A stretch of DNA of 64,000 nt from Pseudomaricurvus albidus (GCF_018863235.1 NZ_JAHKRS010000007.1:1-64000); one strand, 5' to 3'. Shown: positions 37,505-47,242, numbered from the stretch's first letter. Numbers and translations are program-made. The notes: a model not told the origin generated them from the letters alone.

Positions 37505-38557
37505 ATGGCTGAACAAGCGTTTTCCAACAAGGCAAAAAGTAACAGGGTTCTGGTCACCGGAGGCGCTGGCTATATTGGCAGCCACACCTGTATCGAGCTG
37601 GTCGAGGCGGGCTACGAGCCAGTGATTGTGGATAACTTTTCCAACAGCAAGCCCAAAGCGATTGAGAGATTGTGCAGCATTTTGGGGCGTGAACTCACCG
37701 TCATTGACGCAGACATTAACGACCGCGGGGCCATGGATAAAGTCTTTCAGGAATATCCGGTATTGGCGGTGCTTCACTTTGCAGGTTTCAAGGCGGTCGG
37801 AGAATCCTGTGAGTTGCCGTTAAAGTATTTTCACAATAACGTCGCCGGCACCGTGGTGCTTTGTGAAGCGATGGCGGCAGCGGGTGTACATAATTTGATC
37901 TTCAGCTCTTCGGCCACGGTTTACGGTGATCCGGCCAGTGTTCCCATCGATGAATCTTTTCCGATTTCAGCCACCAATCCCTATGGTCGTAGCAAATTAA
38001 TGGTTGAAGAGATGATGCGCGATGTCTGCCGAACACCGAACAGCCCCTGGCGAGTCAGCCTGTTGCGCTACTTCAATCCGGTGGGGGCACACGAGAGTGG
38101 TTTGATTGGGGAGGATCCTCAGGGTATCCCCAACAACCTGTTGCCTTATGTGGCGCAGGTTGCAGTGGGCAAGTTATCGCAATTGAGCGTTTTTGGAGGT
38201 GACTATCCCACATCAGACGGCACTGGAGTACGTGATTACATTCATGTCGTGGATTTGGCCAAAGGGCATGTAAAGGCACTGAATTTTCTGCTGAGCGCTG
38301 ACGAGGGATGCTATACCCATAACCTTGGGACCGGTCAGGGTTACAGTGTGCTGGAAATTGTGAAGGCTTTTGAGAAAGCCTCTGGCAAGCCGGTGCCTTA
38401 TCAAATTCAGCCTCGTCGTGCCGGTGATGTGGCGGAATGCTTTGCCGATCCCCGTAAAGCCAGCGAGGAACTGGGCTGGAAGGCCGAATTTGGTGTTGAG
38501 CGGATGATGGAGGATACCTGGCGCTGGCAGTCAGCTAACCCCAATGGCTTTGAGTGA
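37505..38557 (+). CDS. galE: UDP-glucose 4-epimerase
   Basis: NAD-dependent SDR interconverting UDP-glucose and UDP-galactose, feeding LPS and exopolysaccharide synthesis. Present are VTGGAGYIGSHTCIEL, the DNFSNSKP cofactor segment, FSSSATVYGD, catalytic tyrosine and lysine in NPYGRSKLMVEE, and RYFNPVGAHESGLIGEDP. ATG 37505 (MAEQAFSNK) with AAGGA upstream gives 350 residues. Its stop codon lies inside a 22-base tandem duplication. Confidence 0.94.
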   Translation: MAEQAFSNKAKSNRVLVTGGAGYIGSHTCIELVEAGYEPVIVDNFSNSKPKAIERLCSILGRELTVIDADINDRGAMDKVFQEYPVLAVLHFAGFKAVGESCELPLKYFHNNVAGTVVLCEAMAAAGVHNLIFSSSATVYGDPASVPIDESFPISATNPYGRSKLMVEEMMRDVCRTPNSPWRVSLLRYFNPVGAHESGLIGEDPQGIPNNLLPYVAQVAVGKLSQLSVFGGDYPTSDGTGVRDYIHVVDLAKGHVKALNFLLSADEGCYTHNLGTGQGYSVLEIVKAFEKASGKPVPYQIQPRRAGDVAECFADPRKASEELGWKAEFGVERMMEDTWRWQSANPNGFE

Positions 38558-38582
38558 GTGCCCCAATGGTTTTGAGTGAGTG
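38539..38582. repeat. 22-base tandem duplication across the galE stop codon
   Basis: Two adjacent 22-base units, 38539-38560 and 38561-38582, differ at one position (C at 38548, T at 38570). Each starts CCCCAATGG and ends TTTGAGTGAGTG. The first unit contains the galE stop TGA (38555-38557). It looks like a recent slippage duplication. Confidence 0.85.
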
Positions 38583-38595
38583 CTCCGGCACTCGT

Positions 38596-40242
38596 TCAGC
38601 GAATTTCCTGTTCCCAGACAACCGTTTGAGGCAGGCTCGAAAGTAAGTACTTGCTATAGCGCTGCTCCAGTTTGTCACGCTTGATTTTCAGGGTCGGCGT
38701 CAGCAGGTCGTTCTCAATAGTCCAGGGATCGTCGCTGATGATGATGTGATCCAGCCGTTGATGCGACTCCAGTTCGGCATTAACCATTTCCAGAGTGGAT
38801 TGCAGCTGCTTGCGGGTGCTTTCCGACAGACCTCTCGCCTGTTCACTGAGTACCGCAATGGCCAGTGGTTGTTTGCGCCCTGATCCCAGCACACACACCT
38901 GTTCGATGTCCGAATTGCGCGACAGCAGGCTCTCGATGGGCACCGGTGCCACGTATTTCCCCTTGGCGGTTTTGAACTGCTCTTTGACCCGCCCGATAAT
39001 GCTCCAGGTACCATTGCTGTCCAGTTTGGCCCGATCGCCCGTGTGAAACCAGCCATCGGTAAACGCCTCGGCTGTGGCTTCGGGATTTTTGTAGTACTCC
39101 TTGAACACCGCATCTCCCCGTATCAACACCTCCCCTTCTTCAGAGAGTTTCATCTCCACGCAGGGCACTGGCACACCGATGGTGCCCAGGCGTGATCGAT
39201 CAAACGGGTTGTTGCCGCAGGATAAACCGGATGTTTCGGTCATGCCCCAGCCTTCGGAGATGTTGATGCCCAGTCGTGAATACCATTCCAGTGTGCTCGG
39301 TGAGATGGGGGCCGAGCCTGAGCCGTACATCCGCACCTTATCAAACCCCAGCTCATGGCGAATCTTGCGTGCCACAAAATGGCCGACCAGTGGAATTTTC
39401 AACAGCGTCTGAAGTTTCTTGTCGGGGATTTTGGCCAGGATCTGGGCCTGAAACTTGGTCCAAAGCCTGGGTACGGAGATAAAAATGGTTGGCTGTGCGT
39501 GCCGCACGTCCTCAACAAAGGTATCCAGTGATTCGACAAAGAATATTTCCATTGAAATATAAAGGGTAACCAGCTCGACAACGCAGCGTTCAGTAATGTG
39601 TGCCAGCGGCAGATAGGACATGCAGCGTTCCTGATCGGTGCGGGGCTGGATATGTGCCGCCTCGTAGCTGGAAGAGGCCACATTCTGATAGCTCAATACC
39701 ACACCCTTGGGCTGGCCCGTGCTGCCGGAGGTATAAACCAGTGTGACGGTGTCTTCCGGCAGGGGTTGGTGAGCGTCCTGCAGGGGTTCGTATTCTTCGA
39801 GCCACTGGGTGAATTGGACCTGCCCGCGGATGGTGGGGTAGGGATAAGTGATGATCAGGATGCTGTCGTCAAAAGCCTGCTCTGCGGCTCGGGTGTCGTC
39901 CAGCTTACCCACAAACACCGCCCGGGCACCACTGTGATCCATGATGTATCGAATGGTGTCGACCCCCGCGGTAGCGTAGATGGGCACACTGATCATGCCT
40001 GCCATCATGATGGCAAAATCCGTGATAAACCACTCGGCGCTGTTTTTGGCCAAAATGGCGATGCGGTCACCGGGACTAAAGCCCTGAGTCAGTAAGGCAG
40101 TTGCAATGATTCGGGCCTGATTATCCACCTCTGCCCAGGTTAACGTGTGCCATTCCCGGTCTACGGGCTGGTGAAGGTAGGGTTTGTCGGGATGGGCTGC
40201 GACATTCGCTGCCAGTTGTTCCAGGGGCAGTGTGTATTTCAT
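38596..40242 (-). CDS. Long-chain acyl-CoA synthetase (AMP-binding)
   Basis: ATP-dependent ligase forming acyl-CoA through an acyl-adenylate. The 548-residue protein has the AMP-binding YTSGSTGQPKGV (about residue 170), GWGMTETSG (about 333), WFHTGDRAKLDSNG and GRVKEQFKTAKGKYV, which holds hinge and catalytic lysine residues. The sequence type matches the FACL branch with long-chain fatty acids as usual substrate. It stands alone, convergent with galE. Substrate chain length cannot be read from sequence. Confidence 0.9.
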   Translation of the reverse strand: MKYTLPLEQLAANVAAHPDKPYLHQPVDREWHTLTWAEVDNQARIIATALLTQGFSPGDRIAILAKNSAEWFITDFAIMMAGMISVPIYATAGVDTIRYIMDHSGARAVFVGKLDDTRAAEQAFDDSILIITYPYPTIRGQVQFTQWLEEYEPLQDAHQPLPEDTVTLVYTSGSTGQPKGVVLSYQNVASSSYEAAHIQPRTDQERCMSYLPLAHITERCVVELVTLYISMEIFFVESLDTFVEDVRHAQPTIFISVPRLWTKFQAQILAKIPDKKLQTLLKIPLVGHFVARKIRHELGFDKVRMYGSGSAPISPSTLEWYSRLGINISEGWGMTETSGLSCGNNPFDRSRLGTIGVPVPCVEMKLSEEGEVLIRGDAVFKEYYKNPEATAEAFTDGWFHTGDRAKLDSNGTWSIIGRVKEQFKTAKGKYVAPVPIESLLSRNSDIEQVCVLGSGRKQPLAIAVLSEQARGLSESTRKQLQSTLEMVNAELESHQRLDHIIISDDPWTIENDLLTPTLKIKRDKLEQRYSKYLLSSLPQTVVWEQEIR

Positions 40243-40471
40243 CGTTTCTCTGCTGTTGTGTTGTCCAGAGCGAGTGGAGGGCTGCAGGGCGTGGCGTCGG
40301 ACGAGTTCACTTTATATATTGAGACACTACAGTTCGCATGGTTATTGTGGTTCGCTGGTGCAAACTGTGAAAACTCACTTTCCACGGCTGCATCGTTATT
40401 TTGACTAAGTAGTTATTTAGTATAGAAAAACGATTGGCGCCAACTCTTGTCGCAGTTGCAGGGGGAGGGCT

Positions 40472-41485
40472 TCAGGCTGGTGTTTCGAGTTTTGTGCTGT
40501 GAAAGCGATTCAGGCTCAGGTGCATCAGGTAGATCAGGCAAAGTGTTATAAGCACCGCCACACTCAGGGAACTGAAACGATAGAGTGCGCTGTAAACCAT
40601 ATCGTGATCGGGAGCCAGGTACTGGGCAAACAGCACGATCACTGTGGTGATGGCGCTGAACCCGCCGGCAGAGACGCCACCTTCAAGCATGTGGTAGCGG
40701 GCAAAGAGCATGAGACTCAGCCACAGCGCAAAAGCTACAAATACCAGCTGGTTGGAATAGTTCATCAATACCAGCTGGATGATCAGCCCCAGATTGCAGC
40801 CCAGCAGTGTTCCCAGCGCCCGGTTCCAGCCAGCGGGTGCCGCACCTCGCCAGTTCATCGGAAACAGGATCAGTAACGTTGCCAGTTGCGCAGACAGGGA
40901 ATCCCTTAAATCAAGGCACTGAAAGACGACAAACGACAGGGTCGCAATCATGGTCGACAAAAGGGTTTCGTGGCGAATGGCGCTGTGGCTTTTTTCAGTC
41001 TGCGGGCGGGCAGCCCGGGGCTCGACGTCAGGAAACACGGTGTGCATCAGTAAGCCTATGCCAATCGCCAAAAACGTGGCCACCCCATTGGTCATCAGCA
41101 GGTCGTCGATGGAAATGTCGGCATAGCTGGCAAAGTGCAGCGTGATGGAGGTGTTGACGACGCCCATGGCTCCAAACAGGAACAGCGGGCCTTTGGACAT
41201 TTCCCGAAACATGAGAGCGAACAGTCCGGCGACCAGCAGGGTCATGGGTACCGGGTGATGGCCAAAAATACCATACACTACTGCGACAAAGACGGTGACA
41301 ACCAGGGTGCTGCCAATAAACTGCAAAATAATGTGGCGATTGATGATGGGCACCAATCCGAGCAGTAGTGCCGGGGTTATGGAAAAAAACACCCCATTTT
41401 GCCAGCCCATCCATTTGCTGATGAAAAACCCCAGTGCGGTGCCAAAGGCGATACGCAAACACTGACGTAAGTCATTTTGACTCAT
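40472..41485 (-). CDS. DUF2955/FUSC-like inner-membrane efflux protein
   Basis: A 337-residue polytopic membrane protein with roughly ten hydrophobic spans in two similar halves (about 10-150 and 185-320), the layout of FUSC/aromatic acid exporter (AaeB-like) proteins and DUF2955. ATG 41485 (MSQNDLRQCLRIAFG) is favoured; GTG 41527 would add 14 residues. It follows the HlyD-type protein by 11 to 53 bases, so the pair probably forms an exporter without an outer-membrane gene in the operon. Confidence 0.83.
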   Translation of the reverse strand: MSQNDLRQCLRIAFGTALGFFISKWMGWQNGVFFSITPALLLGLVPIINRHIILQFIGSTLVVTVFVAVVYGIFGHHPVPMTLLVAGLFALMFREMSKGPLFLFGAMGVVNTSITLHFASYADISIDDLLMTNGVATFLAIGIGLLMHTVFPDVEPRAARPQTEKSHSAIRHETLLSTMIATLSFVVFQCLDLRDSLSAQLATLLILFPMNWRGAAPAGWNRALGTLLGCNLGLIIQLVLMNYSNQLVFVAFALWLSLMLFARYHMLEGGVSAGGFSAITTVIVLFAQYLAPDHDMVYSALYRFSSLSVAVLITLCLIYLMHLSLNRFHSTKLETPA

Positions 41486-41538
41486 GCTGTGCTTCTTTAT
41501 GGTGAGGTGTGTTTTAAATCGACTCACAAGTGACGCGC

Positions 41539-42603
41539 CTAGTAAATGTAGTGCAGCAAGCTGAGTGTGTGGATTTGCAGTTTTCCGAGCCAGGCCATGG
41601 GGCCGCCGACGTGGTAGAGCTGAACCGTGGCGCGGGCTCCCGTGGGCAGTTTAAACAGATCGTCATCAGACTGATCCAGAGTCAGGTGGATGCGTTGTCT
41701 CTGCGCATCGCGCACCCAGCGGTCACTGGTCTCGGGAGAGGTCAGGTCGCCGGATGGACTCAGTTGTCCCGCGTAGGTTCCCGCGTCCATATCCATCACC
41801 CGAGCGCTAAAGGTTTTGCCGGGTAAGGCGTCAAACGTGACGGTCGCGGGTTCGTTAATCGTCATGTGTGAGAGGGATTTTTCCCGGAAGTCGGCGATCA
41901 CATTGGGCGTGCCACCCACCAGCGCAGCCAGAGAGACCGACGCGCTGGCGTAGGCTCCCGGTCTCAGATGGAAGTTGGAAATGATGCCGTCCTGTTCGGC
42001 GCGAACCTGGGTATATTCCAGATTCAGCTCTGCCTGCTCCAGAGCGTTGCGAGCCCTGCGCAAGGCCAGATTGTCTTCGCCTGTGGCACCCCGTTGTACC
42101 TGCAGCTGATGTCTCTCGGCTTTCGCTACCTCGACTTGTGCCTGGGCGGTTTGGTAACTGGCGGCAACTTCTTCGTAGCTTTGCACCGAGACAGAGTGCT
42201 TTTCCAGCAGTGCATGAAGCCGTTTTTGTTCCAGCGACAATTGATGGGCGTTAACCCTGGCCGCCTCGATATTGGCTGTGGCTGCGGCTATGGAGGCATC
42301 CAGCTGCTGGTTGGCTTGCTGGACATTTTCCAGCTCCAGTCGGGCAGCCTGAACAGCGAGCTCGAAGGGCTTGGGATCCAGGGTGAATAACACATCACCG
42401 GCTTGGACGGACTGGTTGTTGCGCACGCGTACATCAATGACCTGCCCGCTGACCCGCGGTGCAACCTGTACAACGGGAAACATAATCCGCGCGTGGGGCG
42501 TCGCCGGTACCACAAGATCTGCAATCAGAAAGTAGACAAAGACGACAGCAAAACCCGCCAGTGAAATCTTCACCCAGCGGGCAAAAACCTGATCGGGAGT
42601 CAT
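41539..42603 (-). CDS. HlyD/EmrA-family periplasmic adaptor
   Basis: A membrane fusion protein of 354 residues. One N-terminal membrane segment (about 12-32) is followed by a lipoyl half-motif (VAPRVSGQVIDVRVRNNQSVQAGDVLFTLD), a long coiled-coil hairpin (about 85-190), the second lipoyl half (RAEQDGIISNFHLRPGAYA) and a beta-barrel. The order resembles EmrA/AaeA. It overlaps marR by four bases (ATGA), so translation is coupled. Confidence 0.92.
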   Translation of the reverse strand: MTPDQVFARWVKISLAGFAVVFVYFLIADLVVPATPHARIMFPVVQVAPRVSGQVIDVRVRNNQSVQAGDVLFTLDPKPFELAVQAARLELENVQQANQQLDASIAAATANIEAARVNAHQLSLEQKRLHALLEKHSVSVQSYEEVAASYQTAQAQVEVAKAERHQLQVQRGATGEDNLALRRARNALEQAELNLEYTQVRAEQDGIISNFHLRPGAYASASVSLAALVGGTPNVIADFREKSLSHMTINEPATVTFDALPGKTFSARVMDMDAGTYAGQLSPSGDLTSPETSDRWVRDAQRQRIHLTLDQSDDDLFKLPTGARATVQLYHVGGPMAWLGKLQIHTLSLLHYIY

Positions 42604-43088
42604 GGTTGTTGCTCCTCTCCAGCCGGCTTGCCTGTGTTGCGCAGGGCCTTGGCATTGCGTTCAATCACGATTAACACCTCGGCGAAGTTATTCAGTTGTT
42701 CATCCGTCAGACCGTGGGTCACGGCTTTGCGCACTTCGTTGACCTGAAGCTCAAGCTGGCGGGATACCTGATGTCCATGTTCCGTCAGCCACAGACTGTG
42801 GCTGCGTTTATCCGTGGGTGAGGGGCGCCGTTCCACTAAGCCCTGCTGCTCCAATTGGTTCAGCGTTCGGGTGAGGGATGGCATTTCAATGCACAGCTCC
42901 GCGGCCAGTTTTTGCTGGGTGGCACCTTCACCGATCTTCTCCAGGTTGACCATGACCTGCCAGCGGCTCTCACTGAGATTGTGGTTTTTGGCCAGTTCGT
43001 TGATGACATCCCGCCAAAGCCGTTGGGCTCGACCCATGGCTGCGCCGAGAGACGGTTTGAGTGTGGTGTGCAAATGAGGTTGGGTCAT
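42600..43088 (-). CDS. MarR-family transcriptional regulator
   Basis: A 162-residue winged-helix repressor. LSESRWQVMVNLEKIGEGATQQKLAAELCIEMPSLTRTLNQLEQQGLVERRPSPTDKRSHSLWLTEHG, at about 35-105, is the MarR DNA-binding core with its wing; dimerisation helices flank it. It is first in the marR-hlyD-DUF2955 operon, with two matching palindromes around the promoter, so autoregulation and ligand-relieved repression of the exporter are likely. Confidence 0.92.
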   Translation of the reverse strand: MTQPHLHTTLKPSLGAAMGRAQRLWRDVINELAKNHNLSESRWQVMVNLEKIGEGATQQKLAAELCIEMPSLTRTLNQLEQQGLVERRPSPTDKRSHSLWLTEHGHQVSRQLELQVNEVRKAVTHGLTDEQLNNFAEVLIVIERNAKALRNTGKPAGEEQQP

Positions 43089-43113
43089 AATTTTATGTCG
43101 ACTGGATAAAGTT

Positions 43114-43127
43114 GTTAGCTTGCTAAC
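43114..43127 (-). promoter_or_regulatory. MarR operator, start-proximal
   Basis: GTTAGC-TT-GCTAAC is a perfect palindrome and the reverse complement of the core of the second site. It overlaps the predicted transcription start of marR, just after the -10 TATAAT (43129-43134, minus strand). Confidence 0.75.
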
Positions 43128-43128
43128 T

Positions 43129-43156
43129 ATTATACAGGCCGATTTATAGTTAGCAA
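43129..43156 (-). promoter_or_regulatory. marR operon promoter
   Basis: On the minus strand, -35 TTGCTA (43156-43151) and -10 TATAAT (43134-43129) are 16 bases apart. The -35 lies within the upstream palindrome and the start site within the downstream one, so repressor binding would block polymerase at both ends. Confidence 0.7.
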
Positions 43157-43166
43157 GCTAACTATA
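43145..43166 (-). promoter_or_regulatory. MarR operator, -35 proximal
   Basis: TATAGTTAGC and GCTAACTATA are perfect 10-base arms around AA. The core GTTAGC-N2-GCTAAC recurs at 43114-43127; the centres are 35 bases apart. Confidence 0.78.
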
Positions 43167-43296
43167 TGTTCATGGTGAAGATGGCGAGATGTGTTTTCGG
43201 TGTGCGATGGTTGATTTTTATACAATTTGGGCTGGGGTTTGCTCATGCTTCGGGTATAATCCGCCGCTTAAATGACACACCAATATTGAGACGTAC

Positions 43297-44721
43297 ATGA
43301 CCGTAGAAAGCTTTGATCCCAAGCACGTTGCCGATTCGCAAACCACAACGCTGGATTCGCCCGCCAAAATTCTGGAGGGGCAGCCCATGGGGGCGGGGCA
43401 GGCAGGCTCAAAAGTCGGTTTTGTCAGTCTGGGTTGCCCGAAGGCGCTGGTGGATTCCGAGCGCATCCTGACCAAATTACGGCTGGATGGTTATGAGGTG
43501 GTGCCCAGCTATCAGGATGCTGATGTGGTGGTGGTCAATACCTGTGGTTTCATCGACAGCGCCAAGCAGGAGTCTATGGACGCCATTGGCGAGGCCATGC
43601 GGGAAAATGGCAAGGTCATTGTCACCGGCTGTATGGGGAAAGGCAGTGATGCAGAAGCGATTAAGGCTGCCAACCCGGGTGTTATCAGTGTCAGTGGGCC
43701 TGCCGACTATGACCAGGTACTGGACTCGGTTCATAAAATCATTCCACCCTCGCCGGAGCAGCACAACCCGCTGATTGATCTTGTGCCGCCACAAGGGGTG
43801 AAGTTAACCCCGAAACATTACTCCTATTTGAAAATTTCCGAAGGCTGTAACCACCGCTGCAGCTTTTGCATTATTCCGGCCATGCGCGGCGACCTGGTCA
43901 GTCGTCCATTGACCGATGTTGTCACAGAGGCCAAAAAACTGGTGGCGGGCGGTACGCAGGAGCTGCTGGTGATCTCGCAGGACACCAGTGCCTACGGTAT
44001 TGATGTGAAGTTCAAGCTCGACCTGGCTGAGGGACGTGAAACCCGCATGCAGGATCTGGCGGTGGCTCTGGGAGAGCTGGGTGTGTGGGTGCGCATGCAC
44101 TATGTGTATCCCTATCCCCATGTGGACAAGATGATTCCGCTGATGGCCGAAGGCAAAATTCTGCCTTATCTGGATATTCCCTTTCAGCACGCCAGTCCGC
44201 GTATCCTGAAATTGATGAAACGTCCCGCTCACAGTGAAAAAGTGCTTGGTCGAATTAAAAAGTGGCGGGAGATTTGTCCTGACCTGGCGATTCGGTCAAC
44301 GTTTATTGTGGGCTTCCCCGGCGAGACCGAAGAAGAGTTTCAAATGCTGTTGGACTTTCTGGAAGAGGCTCAGCTGGATCGCGTGGGTTGCTTCAAGTAT
44401 TCCCCGGTCGATGGCGCTACTGCCAACGATTTGCCGGATCATGTGCCGGAAGACGTCCAGCAAGAGCGCTGGGAGCGATTCATGGAAACCCAGCAGCGAA
44501 TCAGTACCGCCCGCCTGCAGCAAAAAATTGGTCGCACTCTGGAAGTGTTGATCGATGAAGTGGACGACGAAGGCGCCATTGGACGCACCTATGCAGATGC
44601 CCCGGAGATTGATGGGGTGGTCTATCTTAACGAAGAGTTTGATGTGAATGTGGGCGACCGGGTGCCGGTCATCATTGAGCATGCTGACGAATACGATCTG
44701 TGGGGAACGGTCGTCCGATAA
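43297..44721 (+). CDS. rimO: Ribosomal protein S12 methylthiotransferase RimO
   Basis: Radical SAM enzyme that methylthiolates Asp89 of S12. The N-terminal MTTase domain has [31 protein letters not shown] and TGCMGK, supplying three cluster cysteines; the radical SAM cluster is in [11 protein letters not shown] (CX3CX2C). A C-terminal TRAM domain (about 405-470) is present. SLGCPK and the protein-type ending distinguish RimO from MiaB. At 474 residues it has about 40 extra N-terminal residues. A TATAAT at 43255-43260 could serve as -10. Confidence 0.95.
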   Translation: MTVESFDPKHVADSQTTTLDSPAKILEGQPMGAGQAGSKVGFVSLGCPKALVDSERILTKLRLDGYEVVPSYQDADVVVVNTCGFIDSAKQESMDAIGEAMRENGKVIVTGCMGKGSDAEAIKAANPGVISVSGPADYDQVLDSVHKIIPPSPEQHNPLIDLVPPQGVKLTPKHYSYLKISEGCNHRCSFCIIPAMRGDLVSRPLTDVVTEAKKLVAGGTQELLVISQDTSAYGIDVKFKLDLAEGRETRMQDLAVALGELGVWVRMHYVYPYPHVDKMIPLMAEGKILPYLDIPFQHASPRILKLMKRPAHSEKVLGRIKKWREICPDLAIRSTFIVGFPGETEEEFQMLLDFLEEAQLDRVGCFKYSPVDGATANDLPDHVPEDVQQERWERFMETQQRISTARLQQKIGRTLEVLIDEVDDEGAIGRTYADAPEIDGVVYLNEEFDVNVGDRVPVIIEHADEYDLWGTVVR

Positions 44722-44756
44722 GTCTGACTTTATACCGTCTCCGGCGAGGTGACGCA

Positions 44757-45557
44757 TTGATCGATAGCCATTGCCATTTTGATTTTGAAGTCTTTGATGA
44801 TGGGCGTAGCGAAACTCTGCAGCAGTGTGCTGCCGCCGGAGTGGATGGCGTCCTGATTCCCGGAACCCATCCCGGTCAGTGGGCCTCTCTGTTGGCGTTG
44901 GTGGCACAGCCCGATCTTCCCTGTAAGCTATGGGCCGCTGTCGGCTGGCATCCCTGGTGGGTCGCCGACAGTAATGCCGATGTAGAGCGGGAAGATCATC
45001 TGAATGAACACGGTTTCAAGGAACGTCTGGCACATCACCTGGGCAGCTCCAGTGTTGTGGCCATTGGTGAATGCGGTCTGGATGGCAGCCTTGACACGCC
45101 CGTTGATAAACAGCTGCCGGTTTTTGAATGGCAGTTACAGTTGGCAGAGGCATTCAATTTGCCGCTGATCTTGCACGCTCACAAGGCTCACAATGAGGTT
45201 TTGCAACAGCTCAGCCGCTTTAAACCTGCCGCTGGCGGAGTGATTCACGGTTTCTCAGGCAGTCTGGAGCTGGCACAACAGTACTGGCGGTTGGGGTTTT
45301 ATCTGGGCGTTGGTGGTACCATCACCTACGAGCGGGCAAAGAAAACCCGCCGGGCGATTGCCGGTATGCCTCTGGACAGTTTGCTGTTGGAGACCGACGC
45401 CCCGGATATGCCACTCAGTGGTTTTCAGGGACAACCCAATACACCATTGCGTCTGCCTCTTGTCGCTCAGTGTCTGGCGGATTTAAAAGAACTGCCGCTG
45501 ACTGAAATCCAGAAACAGACAGATCAAAATACTCGCCAGATTTTTGCGCTGTCTTGA
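44757..45557 (+). CDS. TatD-family metal-dependent hydrolase/DNase
   Basis: A 266-residue TIM-barrel hydrolase. Metal ligands are visible: IDSHCHFD at the start, the glutamate in AIGECGLDG, HAHKAH, HGFSG and LLLETDAPDM. This set matches TatD/YcfH/YjjV DNases. The start is TTG 44757, supported by GAGGTGA seven bases upstream; the open frame's earlier start lies inside rimO. It overlaps or abuts the csd gene that follows, suggesting co-transcription with rimO and csdAE. Confidence 0.9.
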   Translation: MIDSHCHFDFEVFDDGRSETLQQCAAAGVDGVLIPGTHPGQWASLLALVAQPDLPCKLWAAVGWHPWWVADSNADVEREDHLNEHGFKERLAHHLGSSSVVAIGECGLDGSLDTPVDKQLPVFEWQLQLAEAFNLPLILHAHKAHNEVLQQLSRFKPAAGGVIHGFSGSLELAQQYWRLGFYLGVGGTITYERAKKTRRAIAGMPLDSLLLETDAPDMPLSGFQGQPNTPLRLPLVAQCLADLKELPLTEIQKQTDQNTRQIFALS

Positions 45558-45583
45558 GCTTTGAAATTATTGAATCACACTCT

Positions 45584-47242
45584 ATGACGTTTAACAGTAC
45601 TGCGTTTAAACAACAGTTTCCGTTATTTTCCCACGCTGAAAACGCTCAGCTGGTGTATCTCGATAATGCCGCCACCACCCAGCGGCCGCAGTGTGTTATC
45701 GATGCCATGAGTGACTTTTACAGCCGCTACAACGCCAATACCCATCGCTCCAGTCATCGCCTTGCACGCGCCGCTACCAGTATGGTGGAAATGGTTCGCG
45801 GGCAGGCGGCAGACTTTCTCAATGCCAGAGCCCACGACGAAATTATTTTTACCCGCGGTGCCACGGAAGCGTTGAATCTGTTGTCGCAGAGTCTGGCAAA
45901 AAACCTAAGGCCCGGTGATCAGATTGTGTTGTCAGCGGCCGAACACCACGCCAATTTGGTGCCCTGGCAAATGGTGGCGAATCAATACCAGCTGGAGTTG
46001 CGTTTTTTGCCGGATGTACAGGGCGAGCCGCAACTGGACAAACTACCTCAGCTGTTAAACGAAAAAACCAAAGTGGTGGCGCTGTCGGCTGCGTCCAACG
46101 CGCTGGGTTTCAGAATTGCGGTGGAGTGGATCAAGCCGCTGTTGCCAGATGCCTGTCAGCTGGTGGTGGATGCTTCCCAGCGATTAGCTCACGATGTGGT
46201 GGATGTGCAGGCCTGGGATTGTGATTTTTTGGTCGGCTCGGCACACAAGTTTTATGGCCCCACCGGTATTGGCTTGCTGTACGGGCGTGCCGAAAGCCTC
46301 GCCAAACTGCCGCCGTGGCAAGGTGGCGGTGAAATGATTTCACGGGTCACTCTCGAGAGCAGTGAATACGCAGCCGCTCCTCATCGCTTCGAAGCGGGTA
46401 CATCGTCGTTGGCAGCCATTGCCGGACTTGGTGCCGCATTAACGTTTTTGCAGTCCCAAAACCGCGAGGCCATGGCTACTTACGAGTCGCATTTGAACCG
46501 CTATCTTCACAGCGAACTGACCCGTCTGACACAAACGCTGCCGATTAAATTGCTGACATCTCACAACAACAATGTGGGTATTGCCGCTTTGGTCTGCCGA
46601 CCGGAGAGTTCCCTGTCGGTCAGTGATATCGCCGATTGGCTCGATCAGCACGACATTGCGGTGCGGGTCGGGCATCACTGTGCACAGCCGTTGATGGACA
46701 GTCTGGGACAAGCCGGCAGTTTGCGGGTATCTCTGGCGGCCTACAACAATCGGGATGATGTGGATGCACTGATCCATGCTCTGGAACGACTGCCGTTTGA
46801 ATCCCGGGAAATCCCAGCTTCGTCTACAGAAGGAGGCGAATGGCTGGGTGATGACCTGAGCAGTGTGTCGTTGGATGAACTGGCAAATCAGCCCAGTTGG
46901 CAAAAGCGCTATCGGCAACTGACTCGCTGGGCCAATCTGTTACAGCCCAAACCCGAGATTCGCAATGAAACCAATCGGGTACACGGCTGTGAATCGGAAG
47001 TGTGGATGGTGCATCAGCAGCAGGGCGATCGTCACTGCTTTGCCATTGATACCGACTCTCGCGTCATCCAGGGCTTGTCAGTTTTGTTGTTGGTGTTGTT
47101 GGATAACCGGACGGCCGAGGAGATCCGGTCTGTGGATGTGAATCAAACGTTTGTCGAGCTGGGGTTGGAGAAATACCTCAGCGAGTCGCGCAGCAACGGT
47201 TTTCGCGCGCTGCTGGATCAGATGCTGGGGTATCTGAGCTGA
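45584..47242 (+). CDS. csdA: Cysteine desulfurase fused to SufE/CsdE sulfur acceptor
   Basis: A 552-residue two-domain protein. Residues 1-405 are a class V cysteine desulfurase like CsdA: LDNAATTQRP, AAEHHANLVPW, PLP lysine in GSAHKFYGPTGIG (about 222), and catalytic cysteine in RVGHHCAQPL (about 366). After a linker of about 30 residues, residues 440-552 form a SufE/CsdE domain with acceptor cysteine in VHGCESEVWM (about 469). In E. coli these are separate csdA and csdE genes. ATG 45584 aligns with the CsdA N-terminus; TTG 45554 would overlap the TatD gene by four bases. The TcdA gene is convergent, three bases away. Confidence 0.93.
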   Translation: MTFNSTAFKQQFPLFSHAENAQLVYLDNAATTQRPQCVIDAMSDFYSRYNANTHRSSHRLARAATSMVEMVRGQAADFLNARAHDEIIFTRGATEALNLLSQSLAKNLRPGDQIVLSAAEHHANLVPWQMVANQYQLELRFLPDVQGEPQLDKLPQLLNEKTKVVALSAASNALGFRIAVEWIKPLLPDACQLVVDASQRLAHDVVDVQAWDCDFLVGSAHKFYGPTGIGLLYGRAESLAKLPPWQGGGEMISRVTLESSEYAAAPHRFEAGTSSLAAIAGLGAALTFLQSQNREAMATYESHLNRYLHSELTRLTQTLPIKLLTSHNNNVGIAALVCRPESSLSVSDIADWLDQHDIAVRVGHHCAQPLMDSLGQAGSLRVSLAAYNNRDDVDALIHALERLPFESREIPASSTEGGEWLGDDLSSVSLDELANQPSWQKRYRQLTRWANLLQPKPEIRNETNRVHGCESEVWMVHQQQGDRHCFAIDTDSRVIQGLSVLLLVLLDNRTAEEIRSVDVNQTFVELGLEKYLSESRSNGFRALLDQMLGYLS

